From the NCBI RefSeq assembly GCF_011927905.1, contig NZ_JAATJL010000001.1, forward strand, positions 1,798,001 through 1,862,000: 64,000 nucleotides of DNA, given 5' to 3'. Below the pieces are notes generated by a model. It did no database searches and was not told where the DNA came from. It worked only from the letters and a program-made list of their open reading frames with translations. Positions 8,651-18,539 of the stretch are shown here, piece after piece; the stretch's first letter is position 1; every line of letters begins with the position of its first letter. The stretch is from Arthrobacter pigmenti. GTDB taxonomy: Bacteria; Actinomycetota; Actinomycetes; Actinomycetales; Micrococcaceae. The position numbers and the translations under genes were made by a program.

Positions 8651-9684
8651 CCCTCGAACTCGCAGCACGTGTTCCCGCGCGCAACTTCGACGTCCGGTTC
8701 GCTCTGGCCCCAGGCGAAACGGTGGCCGTCATGGGACCCAACGGCGCGGGGAAGTCGACCCTGCTCGGCGTCCTCTCAGGCCTGATCAAGCCCGACGACG
8801 GCGCTGCCACCCTGGGCGGCCACGTCCTCTTCTCCAGTCGGGAATGGGTCCCGCCGCACGCGCGCGGGGTGGCGCTCCTTGCCCAGGACGCGCTCTTGTT
8901 TCCGCACCTGTCGGTCCTGGAAAACGTTGCGTTCGGCCCCCGCTGCGCCGGTGCGTCCCGCGCCGTGGCAAGGGATTCGGCACGGCGCTGGCTGGGTGAG
9001 GTGGAGGCCCTCGACCTCGCGGACCGCCGCCCGGTAAGCCTGTCCGGGGGCCAGGCGCAGCGCGTGGCCGTTGCGCGTGCCCTTGCCACGGAACCCGATC
9101 TCCTGCTGCTCGATGAACCGTTGTCCGCCCTGGACATTTCAGTGGCGCCACTGCTGCGGCGGACCCTTCGCCGCGTTCTCAAAGGGCGCAGCGCGGTGAT
9201 CGTCACCCACGACATCGTGGACGCCCTCCTGCTCGCAGACCGGGTGGTGGTCATCGACAACGGGCGGATTGTGGAGGATGGGCCTACCCGCACGGTGCTC
9301 GAGGAACCGAGGAGCAGCTTCGCGGCGGGACTTGCGGGACTGAACCTCGTGACCGGACAAACAGTGGCGGATGGACTCACGGCACCCGACGGCGTCCACC
9401 TGGCAGCGTTGACCGAGCCGCCGTTGCCGGAGGGAGAAGAGGCGGCAGCGATTTTCAGTCCACGGGCAGTCGCTGTGCATCGGGACCACCCAACAGGTAG
9501 CCCACGCAATGTGCTCCCGGTGACAATTACCGATCTGGAACCGCACGGCGGCCGAACAACGGTGCGCGCCGGACACCTGAGCGCCGAAATCACCACTGCC
9601 GCAGCGGCGGAGCTGGATCTGCTGCCCGGGATGGAAGTTTTCTTCAGCGTGAAGTCGACGGAGGTCAGCCTCTACCTTCGCTGA
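8647..9684 (+). CDS. modC: Molybdate ABC transporter ATP-binding protein
   Basis: 345 residues. Walker A is GPNGAGKST (about residues 30-38), the signature is LSGGQAQR, Walker B is LLLLDEP, and the switch His is in VTHD. A C-terminal TOBE/Mop regulatory domain follows ([19 protein letters not shown] onward), as in ModC. It energises molybdate uptake with ModA and ModB. Overlap of four bases with modB indicates translational coupling. No obvious terminator follows; the next gene is convergent. Confidence 0.95.
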   Translation: MTLELAARVPARNFDVRFALAPGETVAVMGPNGAGKSTLLGVLSGLIKPDDGAATLGGHVLFSSREWVPPHARGVALLAQDALLFPHLSVLENVAFGPRCAGASRAVARDSARRWLGEVEALDLADRRPVSLSGGQAQRVAVARALATEPDLLLLDEPLSALDISVAPLLRRTLRRVLKGRSAVIVTHDIVDALLLADRVVVIDNGRIVEDGPTRTVLEEPRSSFAAGLAGLNLVTGQTVADGLTAPDGVHLAALTEPPLPEGEEAAAIFSPRAVAVHRDHPTGSPRNVLPVTITDLEPHGGRTTVRAGHLSAEITTAAAAELDLLPGMEVFFSVKSTEVSLYLR

Positions 9685-9705
9685 GAAGTCAGCTGGTAAT
9701 CAGGT

Positions 9706-9960
9706 TTATAGCGCTGGAGCCGCTTTGCCCTGCTCGGCGGCATGAGCACCCGCAGCCTCGGACATGAGGTCCCGGTCATCGAGTTCCTCGTCGAGTTCTT
9801 CATGCCGCTGCTCAGTCTCGGGGTCCGGTTCGCCGTCCTCGACGTACTCGACCTCAAGTTGGCGGTGGACCTTGCTGTTCAGGACTTCCACCTGACTGTC
9901 CTTGAGTTGGTTCAGGTCCTCAGGGAACGGGTCTTCGGGTTTGATCCGGCTCTTGCCCAC
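9706..9960 (-). CDS. Conserved small acidic protein, function unknown
   Basis: 84 residues, strongly acidic and hydrophilic, rich in Glu and Asp (VEYVEDGEPDPETEQRHEEL). No domain recognised, no membrane segment or signal. GTG start at 9960 with AGGGG upstream. It lies between modC (convergent) and coaD (same strand, upstream), and the codon usage looks native. Confidence 0.65.
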   Translation of the reverse strand: MGKSRIKPEDPFPEDLNQLKDSQVEVLNSKVHRQLEVEYVEDGEPDPETEQRHEELDEELDDRDLMSEAAGAHAAEQGKAAPAL

Positions 9961-10027
9961 GATGCGCCCCTAATCCTCGACTGGCATTGAGACTCGATTC
10001 TACGACGGTCACAGGGTCATAGTCGCC

Positions 10028-10504
10028 TTAGTCGTCTTTCTCCTTGAGCCGCTTCAGTACAGCCTTGGGAACGAACTGCGAGATGTCGCCGCCGAGTGCT
10101 GACACTTCCTTCAGCAGGGTTGAGGAGAGATGCGAATAGCTCGCCTCAGCCGGAATGAACACGGTTTCGACGCCGGTGAGCTGGCGGTTCATCGCGGCCA
10201 TGGGCAATTCGTAGTCGAAATCCTGGCTGGAGCGCAGTCCCTTGACGATGAGGTTGGCGCCGTGCTCACGGCAGAACTCCGCAAGCAGTCCGTCGCCCAT
10301 GGGAATAACGGAGACACCGCGCAGGTACGTGAGCGTTTCGTTAGCGATGTCCAACCGGTCCTCAATGGAGAAGCGGTATTTCTTGGCGTAGTTGGTGGAG
10401 ACAGCAACAATCACCTCGTCGAAGAGGCTGGCCGCGCGCGCGATGATCTCCAGGTGACCATTGTGGATGGGGTCAAAGGATCCAGGGCAGACGGCGCGGC
10501 GCAT
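10028..10504 (-). CDS. coaD: Phosphopantetheine adenylyltransferase
   Basis: 158 residues, the family length. The nucleotidyltransferase motif is PGSFDPIHNGHLEII (HxGH), with the family stretch LIVKGLRSSQDFDYE and the C-terminal SSTLLKEVSALGGDIS. It converts 4'-phosphopantetheine and ATP to dephospho-CoA. In related genomes coaD lies beside rsmD and recG; here about 13 kb of accessory genes separate it from rsmD. Its start is divergent from the aminotransferase gene. Confidence 0.97.
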   Translation of the reverse strand: MRRAVCPGSFDPIHNGHLEIIARAASLFDEVIVAVSTNYAKKYRFSIEDRLDIANETLTYLRGVSVIPMGDGLLAEFCREHGANLIVKGLRSSQDFDYELPMAAMNRQLTGVETVFIPAEASYSHLSSTLLKEVSALGGDISQFVPKAVLKRLKEKDD

Positions 10505-10613
10505 ACGTCGAATCTATCGCGTACCCGGCCTAAATACCGGGCTTGTGAACCAAACGTGTCCGCCAGGGATGCGTTTTGGTGCACCCGGGGAGGCGTTCGA
10601 CATACTGGAGGAC

Positions 10614-11819
10614 ATGAACGCCCACCTCTCCCCCTGGCAGCGCACTGCGCGCGGTGCGAACCTCCTCTCCGCTGACGGGCAACTGGGAACCGTCATCTTC
10701 GAAGAGATCACTGCGCTCGCAGCCACGCACGAGGCCATCAACCTCGGCCAGGGCTACCCCGATGAAGATGGCCCGGATCTCATCCTCGACCTTGCCCGCA
10801 CAAACATTGCATCAGGGATGAACCAGTACGCACCCGGACGGGGGTTGCCGGTCCTGCGTGAGGCAATCGCTGCCCACCAGGAGCGCTTCTACGGCCTGAA
10901 CGTGGATCCGGAACGTGAAGTGGTCGTGTCCACCGGTGCCACCGAGGCCATCGCGGCGTCCATCCTCTCCCTGGCCGGCCCAGGTGATGAGGTGCTCACC
11001 TTTGAGCCGTTCTACGATTCCTACGGCGCCATCATCGGGTTGAGCGGCGCCCGCCACACCACCGTCCCGCTGCTGGCGCCGGACTTCCAGCCGGACCTGG
11101 CAGCCCTGGAACGCGCAGTGAATGAACGCACCCGGGTGATCGTGGTCAATAACCCGCACAATCCGATGGGCACTGTGTTCTCCCGCGAGGTCCTGGCGCG
11201 CATTGTAGAAGTAGCCGAACGGCACGGTGCGATCATCGTCACCGACGAGGTCTATGAACACCTGACGTTCGGCGCGCGGCACATTCCTGTCGCGACGCTG
11301 CCGGGTGCCTGGGATCGCACCATCACCATTTCCTCGGCCGGCAAGACGTTCTCGGTGACCGGCTGGAAGATCGGCTGGTTGACCGGCCCGGCGCACCTGG
11401 TCGAGTCCGTCCGAACAGTGAAATCCTTCCTCAGCTACAGTTCCGGCACACCCTTCCAGGGTGCGGTGGCGGCCGGCCTTGGACTCGATGATGAGTTCTA
11501 CCGCGGTATCGCCGAAAACCTGCAGCGCAAACGCGATTTGCTCAATCCGGGGCTGCAAGCGGCCGGGTTCGAGGTCTACACCCCGCAGGGGACCTACTTC
11601 ACCGTGGTTGACGCCGCGCCGCTCGGGGTCACCGACGCCACCGAGCTGGCCCGCCGCCTGCCCAAACTCGTCGGAGTCGCTGCGATACCCGTTCCCGTGT
11701 TCTGCCACGAGGAAGGGGCCCGGCGCACCCGTTCCCTCCTGCGGTTCGCATTCTGCAAGAAAGATGACGTGCTCGCCGAAGCTGCCGAACGCCTCTCCAC
11801 CCTCCGCCAACACCTGTGA
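10614..11819 (+). CDS. PLP-dependent class I/II aminotransferase
   Basis: 401 residues. PLP-binding lysine in SSAGKTFSVTGWKIGW, NNPHNPMG contacts, NLGQGYPD near the N-terminus and TDEVYEHL for the cofactor Asp. This layout matches the family of DapC-like N-succinyl-diaminopimelate and YbdL-like methionine/kynurenine aminotransferases; substrate cannot be set from sequence. GGAGG upstream supports the ATG at 10614; the frame is open further upstream but that part overlaps the divergent coaD. Overlaps the next gene by four bases. Confidence 0.9.
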   Translation: MNAHLSPWQRTARGANLLSADGQLGTVIFEEITALAATHEAINLGQGYPDEDGPDLILDLARTNIASGMNQYAPGRGLPVLREAIAAHQERFYGLNVDPEREVVVSTGATEAIAASILSLAGPGDEVLTFEPFYDSYGAIIGLSGARHTTVPLLAPDFQPDLAALERAVNERTRVIVVNNPHNPMGTVFSREVLARIVEVAERHGAIIVTDEVYEHLTFGARHIPVATLPGAWDRTITISSAGKTFSVTGWKIGWLTGPAHLVESVRTVKSFLSYSSGTPFQGAVAAGLGLDDEFYRGIAENLQRKRDLLNPGLQAAGFEVYTPQGTYFTVVDAAPLGVTDATELARRLPKLVGVAAIPVPVFCHEEGARRTRSLLRFAFCKKDDVLAEAAERLSTLRQHL

Positions 11820-12592
11820 GCGTTCCGACGCGTTTCCTCAGGAACGCCGGAGCGCATGCGGAGATTGACCGCGACGCCTTCAACGACGGCGCGTTCATCC
11901 TGAGCATCGGAGGGGCGCAGCAGTCCCACGTGGACCTGGCGGACCCCGGGCACGTGTTCTACGAGTACCTGCGGCGGATCGCGAACGTCCTGGACGTCTT
12001 CAGACCGGCCGCCGAGCCCATCCGTGTTCTTCACCTCGGCGCTGGAGCGCTGACCCTTCCACGGTATGTGCAGGCCACGCGGCCCGGCTCCGAACAGGTT
12101 GCGGTCGAGCGCGAGCGGGAACTCCTCGGTTTCGTCCTCGAACACCTACCGCTCCCGGAGGGCACCCGGTGCTCGCTGCTGATCGAGGACGCCCGCGACA
12201 CCCTCGCTTCCGCCGATCCCGGTGCCTTCGACGCCGTCGTCCTCGATGTTTTCTCCGGCGCGGACGGCGCCACTGAGCTGGCCACTCCCGAGTTTTACCA
12301 CCTGTTGACCTCTGTGGTTGCTGCGCAGGGTGTGGTGCTGGTCAATGTCGGTGACGATCCTCCATTCACATTTGCCCGCGAACAGGCGCGGATGCTCCAG
12401 GACACCGGGTACGACGTCGCCGCGCTGGGCGAGGTGGGCATGTTCAGCGGGCGGCACTCGGGCAACATTGTCCTCGCCGCCACGACCCGTTGGCGGCCCG
12501 AATGGACGCCGGCGCTGATCGCCGCTGGGCCACATCCGGCGGCAGCGCTGACCGGCGCTGAGTACGAGCATTTCGCCCGCGGAAACCGCTGA
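11816..12592 (+). CDS. Spermidine synthase-like methyltransferase-fold protein
   Basis: 258 residues with the Rossmann-like core of polyamine aminopropyltransferases: VLHLGAGALTLPRYV (nucleotide loop), acidic AVERE, EDARD, and the DAVVLDVFSGADGA strand. The canonical spermidine-synthase GGGDG loop is replaced by LGAGAL, as in the large group of actinobacterial fused or spermidine-synthase-like proteins with unknown reaction. GTG start overlaps the aminotransferase stop, so the two are an operon. Confidence 0.8.
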   Translation: MSVPTRFLRNAGAHAEIDRDAFNDGAFILSIGGAQQSHVDLADPGHVFYEYLRRIANVLDVFRPAAEPIRVLHLGAGALTLPRYVQATRPGSEQVAVERERELLGFVLEHLPLPEGTRCSLLIEDARDTLASADPGAFDAVVLDVFSGADGATELATPEFYHLLTSVVAAQGVVLVNVGDDPPFTFAREQARMLQDTGYDVAALGEVGMFSGRHSGNIVLAATTRWRPEWTPALIAAGPHPAAALTGAEYEHFARGNR

Positions 12593-12709
12593 TTTACGCG
12601 CAGTTATCATGCGCTATTGAACTGCTGAAAAAGGCCGCGCACAGCAGTACCGTTGAAGGACAAGCACGGATAAAAGCAGTTTCGAGAACGCCGTAATGAT
12701 GGAGGAATC

Positions 12710-13015
12710 ATGACCACGGAAATCACCGAAGTATCCGACTGCACCGTCCACAATTGCGCCTTCAACCACGACGGCTGCACCGCCTACGCCATCACGGTCA
12801 GCGGCAGCCCTGAGCACGCTTCCTGCGCCACGTTCATCGACACTTCCGAAACCGGTGGATTGCCCATGGTGCTTGCTCACGTGGGCGCCTGTCAGCGCAA
12901 CGAGTGCGTTCACAACAGCCACCTGATGTGCCAGAAGCACGATGTGAAGATCGGCTCAGGCGCTGACCTCGCGGACTGCCTTTCCTACGAAGCACGTCAG
13001 GGCTCAGCACTGTAG
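12710..13015 (+). CDS. DUF1540 cysteine-rich small protein
   Basis: 101 residues with two DUF1540 units. The first (about residues 10-45) carries CTVHNCAFNHDGCTAYAI; the second (about 64-95) carries CQRNECVHNSHLMC. The spacing of the Cys residues suggests metal binding, but the function is unknown. GGAGG five to six bases before the ATG is a strong ribosome site. Stands alone; upstream 117 bases are intergenic with an AT-richer promoter-like segment. Confidence 0.85.
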   Translation: MTTEITEVSDCTVHNCAFNHDGCTAYAITVSGSPEHASCATFIDTSETGGLPMVLAHVGACQRNECVHNSHLMCQKHDVKIGSGADLADCLSYEARQGSAL

Positions 13016-13025
13016 TACCTCAGTC

Positions 13026-13043
13026 CATGAGAGCTCTCTCATG
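13026..13043. promoter_or_regulatory. 18-base dyad upstream of the glycosyltransferase operon
   Basis: CATGAGAGCTCTCTCATG, two perfect 8-base arms with a 2-base spacer. The loop is too short for a terminator hairpin, so an operator is more likely. It sits 11 bases after the DUF1540 stop and about 86 bases before the first glycosyltransferase start. Confidence 0.45.
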
Positions 13044-13128
13044 AACGGCTCACCAACATCTCATAGCGGGCTGGCTAAATGGGAACCCTGCGGCACACAC
13101 CACGCTGCGGGGAAAGTTGGGGCCGATC

Positions 13129-14340
13129 ATGGCACGGGAAAAACGCCGCACACTGCGCGTCATTCTGTACTCGCACGATTCGCAGGGCCTGGGCCACACA
13201 CGGCGTAACCTCGCTCTGGCCCACGCCCTCACCAACGGTCTCAAGGAATCCGGCCGAGAGGTCAGCGGGGTGTTGGTCACCGGAGTTGCAGGGGCCACCC
13301 GGTTTGACCCGCCCGAGGGTTGGGACTGGGTTGTGGTGCCCGGGATCACCAAGGGCACAGACGGCTACCTCCCGCGAAACCTCGCCATCAAACAGAAGAA
13401 GCTCATCAAGCTGAGGTCCTCGCTGATCGGGGCGGTACTCGAAGACTTCCGTCCCCACCTAGTTGTCATCGACCGGCATCCGTTCGGTGTGGACCACGAA
13501 CTCGCCGACGGGTTGGACCGCCTGCGCCGGAAGCGTCCTGGCTGCCGGGTTGTCCTCGGCCTCCGCGAAGTTCTCGACCGTCCGGCCACAGCACGCAAGG
13601 AATGGGACGCCCTGGACCTCAACCAGGTGCGCGACGACTTCGACGAGTTATGGGTCTACGGTGATCCCGAGGTCCACAATCCGGTGCACACCGGTGAGAT
13701 CCCGCCCGAACTTACGCACCTCGTGCGGCATACCGGGTACTTATCCGCGGGCCGTCCGGTCCGGCGTCGTACCAGCAGCACCGGCGTCCCCTATGTGGTG
13801 ACCATGGCAGGCGGAGGCTCGGACGGCCTTGACGTCCTGTTGACCGCGGCCCGCGCAGCTGTCCCGGCAGGTCACGAACATCTCATCATCACCGGCCCGC
13901 AGATGCCCAAGGCGCACCGCGCGCAGATCGAAGCGGCTGCCCAGCCCGGCACCGAAGTGCTTGGGTCTGTGCGGGACGCCCTCTCGGAAATCCGGGACGC
14001 GGCCGCCGTCGTCGCCATGGGCGGTTACAACACCGTGTGCGAGATCATGAGTACCACCACGCCGGCGCTCATCGTCCCCAGGGTGCATCCCCGCAGGGAG
14101 CAGCTTATCCGGGCCCGCTCACTTGCGCGGCACCAGTTGCTGGACTTCTGCCATCCGGACCAATTCACCCCGAATGCTCTCTCTACGTGGCTTGGTGACG
14201 TGGCCGGCACGCAGGTGCAGCGGACCGGTGTGAAGCTCGACGGGCTGGCCTCCGCCTCCCGGTTCGCGGACGAACTCCTCACAGCGCCCGGCGCCATCAC
14301 GCACAACTCTACGGATTGGCAGCATCATGCAGCCGGCTAG
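13129..14340 (+). CDS. MurG-like (GT28-type) glycosyltransferase, first gene of the GT/ABC/kinase operon
   Basis: 403 residues, GT-B fold. N-terminal nucleotide-fold opening RVILYSHDSQGLGHTRRN (His in GxGH), C-terminal donor-site elements AGGGSDG and MGGYNTVCEIM followed by PALIVPRVHPRREQLIRA. These are seen in MurG/UGT-like enzymes using UDP-sugars. No membrane segment. ATG at 13129 has GGGG upstream; TTG at 13117 is an alternative. Its end overlaps the next gene by 14 bases. Acceptor and sugar are unknown. Confidence 0.85.
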   Translation: MAREKRRTLRVILYSHDSQGLGHTRRNLALAHALTNGLKESGREVSGVLVTGVAGATRFDPPEGWDWVVVPGITKGTDGYLPRNLAIKQKKLIKLRSSLIGAVLEDFRPHLVVIDRHPFGVDHELADGLDRLRRKRPGCRVVLGLREVLDRPATARKEWDALDLNQVRDDFDELWVYGDPEVHNPVHTGEIPPELTHLVRHTGYLSAGRPVRRRTSSTGVPYVVTMAGGGSDGLDVLLTAARAAVPAGHEHLIITGPQMPKAHRAQIEAAAQPGTEVLGSVRDALSEIRDAAAVVAMGGYNTVCEIMSTTTPALIVPRVHPRREQLIRARSLARHQLLDFCHPDQFTPNALSTWLGDVAGTQVQRTGVKLDGLASASRFADELLTAPGAITHNSTDWQHHAAG

Positions 14341-15592
14341 TCCCGCGCGGATCGGGTACGTCCTGAAAATCTACCCGCGCTTTTCCGAGACGTTCATTGT
14401 CACCGAGATCCTCGCGCGTGAAGCCGCCGGGGAAGAGCTGGAGATTTTCTCCCTGCGCCCGCCGGTGGATCCGCGGTTCCACCCGGAGCTTGGGCGGGTG
14501 CAGGCACCGGTCACTTACGTAGCACGTCCGCAGAAGCTTTCCGAGGGTTGGCCGATCATCTCCGCCGCACACCGCGTAATCCCGGACTTCGCCCAGCGCT
14601 TCGCCGCGCTCCTGCCGGAAATTGCCGACGCCGAAGCCTCCGAGGTGCACCAGGGCATCGAGCTCGCAACCCGCGTGGTGGAACGTGGCATCACGCACCT
14701 GCACGCGCACTTCGGGTCGATCGCCGCGCGCACCGCCAGCATCGCCTCAGCCCTGTCCGGCGTTCCGTTCTCCTTCACCGCGCACGCCAAGGACATCTAC
14801 CACGAACTGGTGGACCATCAAGCGCTGGTACGCCTGCTGAAGGAGGCACATCACACGGTCACGGTGAGCGACTTCAACCTTCGTTACCTTTCAGAGCTGG
14901 CTCCCTCGGCAGCGGGAACCATTCACCGCATTTACAACGGGCTGGAACTGGACCGCTTCCCGTTCGAGACTCCGACGCCGCTCCATTCGCCGTTCCGTGT
15001 GGCGGCAGTCGGGCGGCTTGTTGAGAAGAAGGGGTTCGGGCTGCTGATCGAAGCCGTTCGGCTGCTTGCGGAATCGGGGCTTGAAGTGGATCTGCGTATT
15101 GCGGGCGGCGGCGAACTCGCCGAAGACCTGACTGCGCAGATCAGCGCCAACGGTCTGACCGGGCACGTGCACCTCCTCGGCCCACGCACCCAGAGTGAGG
15201 TCATCGAGCTCCTGCGCTGGGCGGACGTCTTCGCGGCTCCCTGCGTGATCGGCGCGGACGGCAACGCGGACGGACTCCCGACGGTGCTGCTGGAAGCCAT
15301 GGCGATGGGAGTGCCCTGCATCGGGTCCGACGTCACCGGCATCCCGGAGGTCCTGCTCACAGACGACGACGGCGTAAGCACCGGACAGCTTGTCCGTGCG
15401 GGTAGCGTCGGCGACCTCGTGCGGGCGCTACGCACGGTCGCCTCCCCCGGCTTCGACAGGACCGGCACGGCGCACGCTGCACGCCGGCTCATCGAGCGGA
15501 ACTTCGACTCCCGTGTGCAGTCCGCGCACCTGCGGACGCTCCGCGAGGGAGTCTTCCCGAAGGCACCCGAACTCGAGCCGGTGACGCCGTGA
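14327..15592 (+). CDS. Family 4 glycosyltransferase
   Basis: 421 residues, GT-B. Opening IGYVLKIYPRFSETFIVTEI resembles colanic-acid-type GT4 enzymes; ITHLHAHFGS and FTAHAKDIY form the acceptor side. The donor side has VGRLVEKKGFGLLIEA, and the E-x7-E type motif lies in LPTVLLEAMAMGVPCIGSDV. Probably cytoplasmic face of the membrane. Overlaps the upstream GT by 14 bases and the downstream GT by four. Confidence 0.88.
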   Translation: MQPASPARIGYVLKIYPRFSETFIVTEILAREAAGEELEIFSLRPPVDPRFHPELGRVQAPVTYVARPQKLSEGWPIISAAHRVIPDFAQRFAALLPEIADAEASEVHQGIELATRVVERGITHLHAHFGSIAARTASIASALSGVPFSFTAHAKDIYHELVDHQALVRLLKEAHHTVTVSDFNLRYLSELAPSAAGTIHRIYNGLELDRFPFETPTPLHSPFRVAAVGRLVEKKGFGLLIEAVRLLAESGLEVDLRIAGGGELAEDLTAQISANGLTGHVHLLGPRTQSEVIELLRWADVFAAPCVIGADGNADGLPTVLLEAMAMGVPCIGSDVTGIPEVLLTDDDGVSTGQLVRAGSVGDLVRALRTVASPGFDRTGTAHAARRLIERNFDSRVQSAHLRTLREGVFPKAPELEPVTP

Positions 15593-16719
15593 AGCGCCTC
15601 GCCTACCTCTGCGTGGACCCCGGAGTGCCGGTCTTCGGCAGCAAGGGAGCATCCGTCCATGTACAGGAAATTGTCCGTGCCTGGCGGAGCCGTGGTTTCG
15701 AGGTGACAATCTACTGCACCCGCAAGGGCGGCGAAGTTCCCGCCGATCTCAGGGACGTCCCGGTGGTCAGTGCACCCGTTACGGGGAAGGGCGCCGAACG
15801 CGAGCGCTCGCAGGCCAAGGCCGCCGGCGAGCTCGCGGACCGGATCATCGGCGACGGCGCCGCGGCAGTCTACGAGCGCTACTCCCTGTTCAGCGACGGG
15901 CTGGCGAGGGTTACTGCCGCGTTGGACGTCCCCGGCTTCCTGGAGGTCAACGCGCCACTGATCGATGAGCAGCGCATTCACCGCACGCTCCATGACGAAG
16001 CAGCAGCCCAGGACGCACTCCAGGTTCAGGTGGGAGCAGCGGTACGCACGGTATGCGTTTCCGACCCGGTGGCACGCTGGGTTCGTGACCGCGTTGACGT
16101 ACGGCACCACGACTGCGTCCGCACGGTCGCCAACGGCGTGAACGTGCGCCGGATCCGGCCGGCCGCGGAAGCACCCGGTACGCCGGTGGTCGCGTTCGTC
16201 GGCACCCTCAAACCCTGGCACGGTGTGGAAACCCTCATCGAGGCGCAGGCCGCGGGATCGGGAGACTGGACAGTGCGGGTGGTTGGAGATGGTCCCCAGG
16301 GTGAGGAATTGCGCAGCCTGGCGGCGAAGGTCGGTGCGGATGTCGAGTTCACGGGCGCCGTTCCGCCCGAGTCCATTCCCGAGGCGCTGGCCGGATGCGC
16401 CATCGCCGCCGCACCTTACCCCAGGACGCAGGACGCCAATGACCAGTACTTCTCCCCGTTGAAGATTTACGAGTACTGTGCGGCGGGCCTGCCGGTGGTT
16501 GCGTCCCGTGTGGGCCAGGTGCCGCAGATTATTGACGATGGCGTCACCGGGCTCCTGGTTGAGCCCTCGGATCCGCGGGCGCTGGCTGCGGCCATCGACG
16601 AACTCGCTGCAGCACCGGTGGCCAGGGCCGCTATGTCCTCCGCGGCTCGCGGGATGGCCACCGGGAGCCACAGCTGGGACAGCGTCCTGGAACGCATCGT
16701 GGACGGAGTGAAACTATGA
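15589..16719 (+). CDS. Family 4 glycosyltransferase
   Basis: 376 residues. N-terminal loop PVFGSKGASVHVQEIVRAW, donor-site VAFVGTLKPWHGVETLIEA, and EYCAAGLPVVASRVGQVPQII near the C-terminus. GTG start overlaps the preceding GT stop by four bases; the end overlaps the ABC exporter start by four. Third sugar transferase of the operon. Sugar unknown. Confidence 0.88.
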   Translation: MKRLAYLCVDPGVPVFGSKGASVHVQEIVRAWRSRGFEVTIYCTRKGGEVPADLRDVPVVSAPVTGKGAERERSQAKAAGELADRIIGDGAAAVYERYSLFSDGLARVTAALDVPGFLEVNAPLIDEQRIHRTLHDEAAAQDALQVQVGAAVRTVCVSDPVARWVRDRVDVRHHDCVRTVANGVNVRRIRPAAEAPGTPVVAFVGTLKPWHGVETLIEAQAAGSGDWTVRVVGDGPQGEELRSLAAKVGADVEFTGAVPPESIPEALAGCAIAAAPYPRTQDANDQYFSPLKIYEYCAAGLPVVASRVGQVPQIIDDGVTGLLVEPSDPRALAAAIDELAAAPVARAAMSSAARGMATGSHSWDSVLERIVDGVKL

Positions 16720-18539
16720 GCGCCACAGTGTCTCCCCTACGGCGGACCCTCGGTATCCTGACTCCGCACCTGAATGGTCAGAAGCTGCTCATGGCGGGCG
16801 GCGTCGTCGTGCTGTTGTTTGAAGTGGCCTTCCGCGTACTGGAGCCGTGGCCGGTGAAGTTCGTGGTGGATGCGGTGACCCGCAGCCTCGGCGCGGACTT
16901 CGCGGGCACCGGTCCGGTTGCCACGCCGATGCTGCTCCTGGCGTGCGGCGCGGCACTGGTGTTCTTCACCGGCATGCGTGCGGTCTGCAACTTCTTTGCC
17001 ACGTTGGCCTTTGCCCTGGTGGGTTCCCGCGTGGCGACGAAGCTGCGCGGGAAAGTTTTTGACCACGTCCAGTCCTTGTCCACGCGCTACCACTCGGCGA
17101 ACCGCAGCGGTGACACGGTGCAGCGCCTGGTGGGCGATGTGGGGCGGCTCCAGGAGGTCGCCGTGACCGCCGGCATGCCGCTCCTCGCGAACTGCATCAC
17201 GCTCGTGGCGATGGCCGGTGTCATGTTCTGGCTGGATCCGCTGCTGGCGCTCGTTGTGATTGTTGCCTGTGCCGGGTTCGTCCTGCTTTCCAGGATCAGC
17301 ACCGGCAAGATCACTATCGCTGCCCGTAAAACCCGCAAGGGCGAGGGTTCGCTGGCGAATACGGCGCAGGAAAGCCTCGGAGCTATCCGCGTGGTCCAGA
17401 CCTACGGGCTGGAACGTACGCTCGCCGACAGGTTCGGCAGCAGCAACCAGAAGACCCTCAAGGAAGGCGTGAAGTCACGCCGTCTCGCCGCCGCGTTGGA
17501 ACGCCGGACCGATGTGATCGTCGGTGTTGCTACCGCCGTCGTACTGGCCGGCGGCGGGTGGCGGGTTGTCCAGGGCGCAATGACCCCGGGTGATCTGGTG
17601 CTGTTCCTCATGTACCTGAAGACCGCCATGAAGCCGCTGCGGGACCTCGCGAAGTACACGGGCAGGATCGCGCGGGCAACGGCGTCGGGCGAACGGGTGG
17701 CCGAACTGCTCGAGGAGAAGGTTGACATCACAGACTCCCCCACCGCGATGCCGCTCGGCAAGGTCTGGGGTGAACTCGAGTTCCGGAACGTGTCCGCATC
17801 CTACGGCGACGGACCGCCGGTGCTGTCCGGGCTCAACCTCTCCCTGCAGGAGGGCCGCAACACCGCGATTGTGGGGCCTTCGGGTTCGGGGAAGTCGACG
17901 CTCGTCTCGCTCCTGGTGCGCATGATGGATCCTCTGGACGGTTCGGTGCGCCTGGACGGGATCGACGTCAAGGACATCACCCTGTCCTCACTGCGCGCGA
18001 ACGTGAGCCTGGTGCTGCAGGACGCCGTGCTCTTCACGGGAACGCTGCGTGAGAACATCCGGTTCGGGCGCCTCGATGCCTCCGATGAGGACATCGAGAA
18101 GGCCGCCCGGCTGGCCCAGGCACACGGATTCATCTCCGCCTTCCCCGACGGATACGAAACCGTAGTCGGTGAACGCGGTGGAACACTCTCCGGTGGGCAA
18201 CGGCAGCGCATCGCGATCGCGCGTGCACTGCTGCGGGATGCGCCTGTGGTGATCCTCGACGAGGTCACCACGGGGCTCGATCATGATGCGCGTTCAGAGG
18301 TGCTCGAAGCCCTCTCCACCCTCACGGCCGGACGCACCACAGTGACCATCACGCATGAAGCGTCCGTGGCGTTGAAAAGCGACCGGCTGGTGTGGCTCCA
18401 GGACGGGCGTGTCCTGTTGGACGGCACGCCGGACGAGCTCATGGGCTATCCGCTCTTTGCCCGCTGGATAGAGCAGCAGCGCAAGTCGCAGGATGAGCAG
18501 CCGGAATCGCCCGGCGTCGCGGTCGGGAGCGTTCAATGA
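16716..18539 (+). CDS. ABC exporter half-transporter (fused membrane and ATPase domains)
   Basis: 607 residues. A type IV exporter membrane domain with about six helices (residues about 25-320) is followed by an ATPase domain: Walker A GPSGSGKST, Q-loop VLQDAVLF, signature LSGGQRQRIAIARAL, Walker B VVILDEVTTGLD, His in ITHEA. Similar to MsbA/lipid-linked exporters, likely a homodimer. Lying between three glycosyltransferases and two kinase-like genes, it probably exports or flips the glycosylated product. Four-base overlaps on both sides. Confidence 0.92.
   Translation: MSATVSPLRRTLGILTPHLNGQKLLMAGGVVVLLFEVAFRVLEPWPVKFVVDAVTRSLGADFAGTGPVATPMLLLACGAALVFFTGMRAVCNFFATLAFALVGSRVATKLRGKVFDHVQSLSTRYHSANRSGDTVQRLVGDVGRLQEVAVTAGMPLLANCITLVAMAGVMFWLDPLLALVVIVACAGFVLLSRISTGKITIAARKTRKGEGSLANTAQESLGAIRVVQTYGLERTLADRFGSSNQKTLKEGVKSRRLAAALERRTDVIVGVATAVVLAGGGWRVVQGAMTPGDLVLFLMYLKTAMKPLRDLAKYTGRIARATASGERVAELLEEKVDITDSPTAMPLGKVWGELEFRNVSASYGDGPPVLSGLNLSLQEGRNTAIVGPSGSGKSTLVSLLVRMMDPLDGSVRLDGIDVKDITLSSLRANVSLVLQDAVLFTGTLRENIRFGRLDASDEDIEKAARLAQAHGFISAFPDGYETVVGERGGTLSGGQRQRIAIARALLRDAPVVILDEVTTGLDHDARSEVLEALSTLTAGRTTVTITHEASVALKSDRLVWLQDGRVLLDGTPDELMGYPLFARWIEQQRKSQDEQPESPGVAVGSVQ

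Noticed and set aside
8481..9596. Minus-strand 371-codon frame opposite modC
   Set aside because: Shadow of modC, composition only.
14932..16671. Long minus-strand open frame (579 codons) opposite two glycosyltransferases
   Set aside because: High-GC shadow: no motif, and the plus-strand genes have clear family signatures and overlapping starts.
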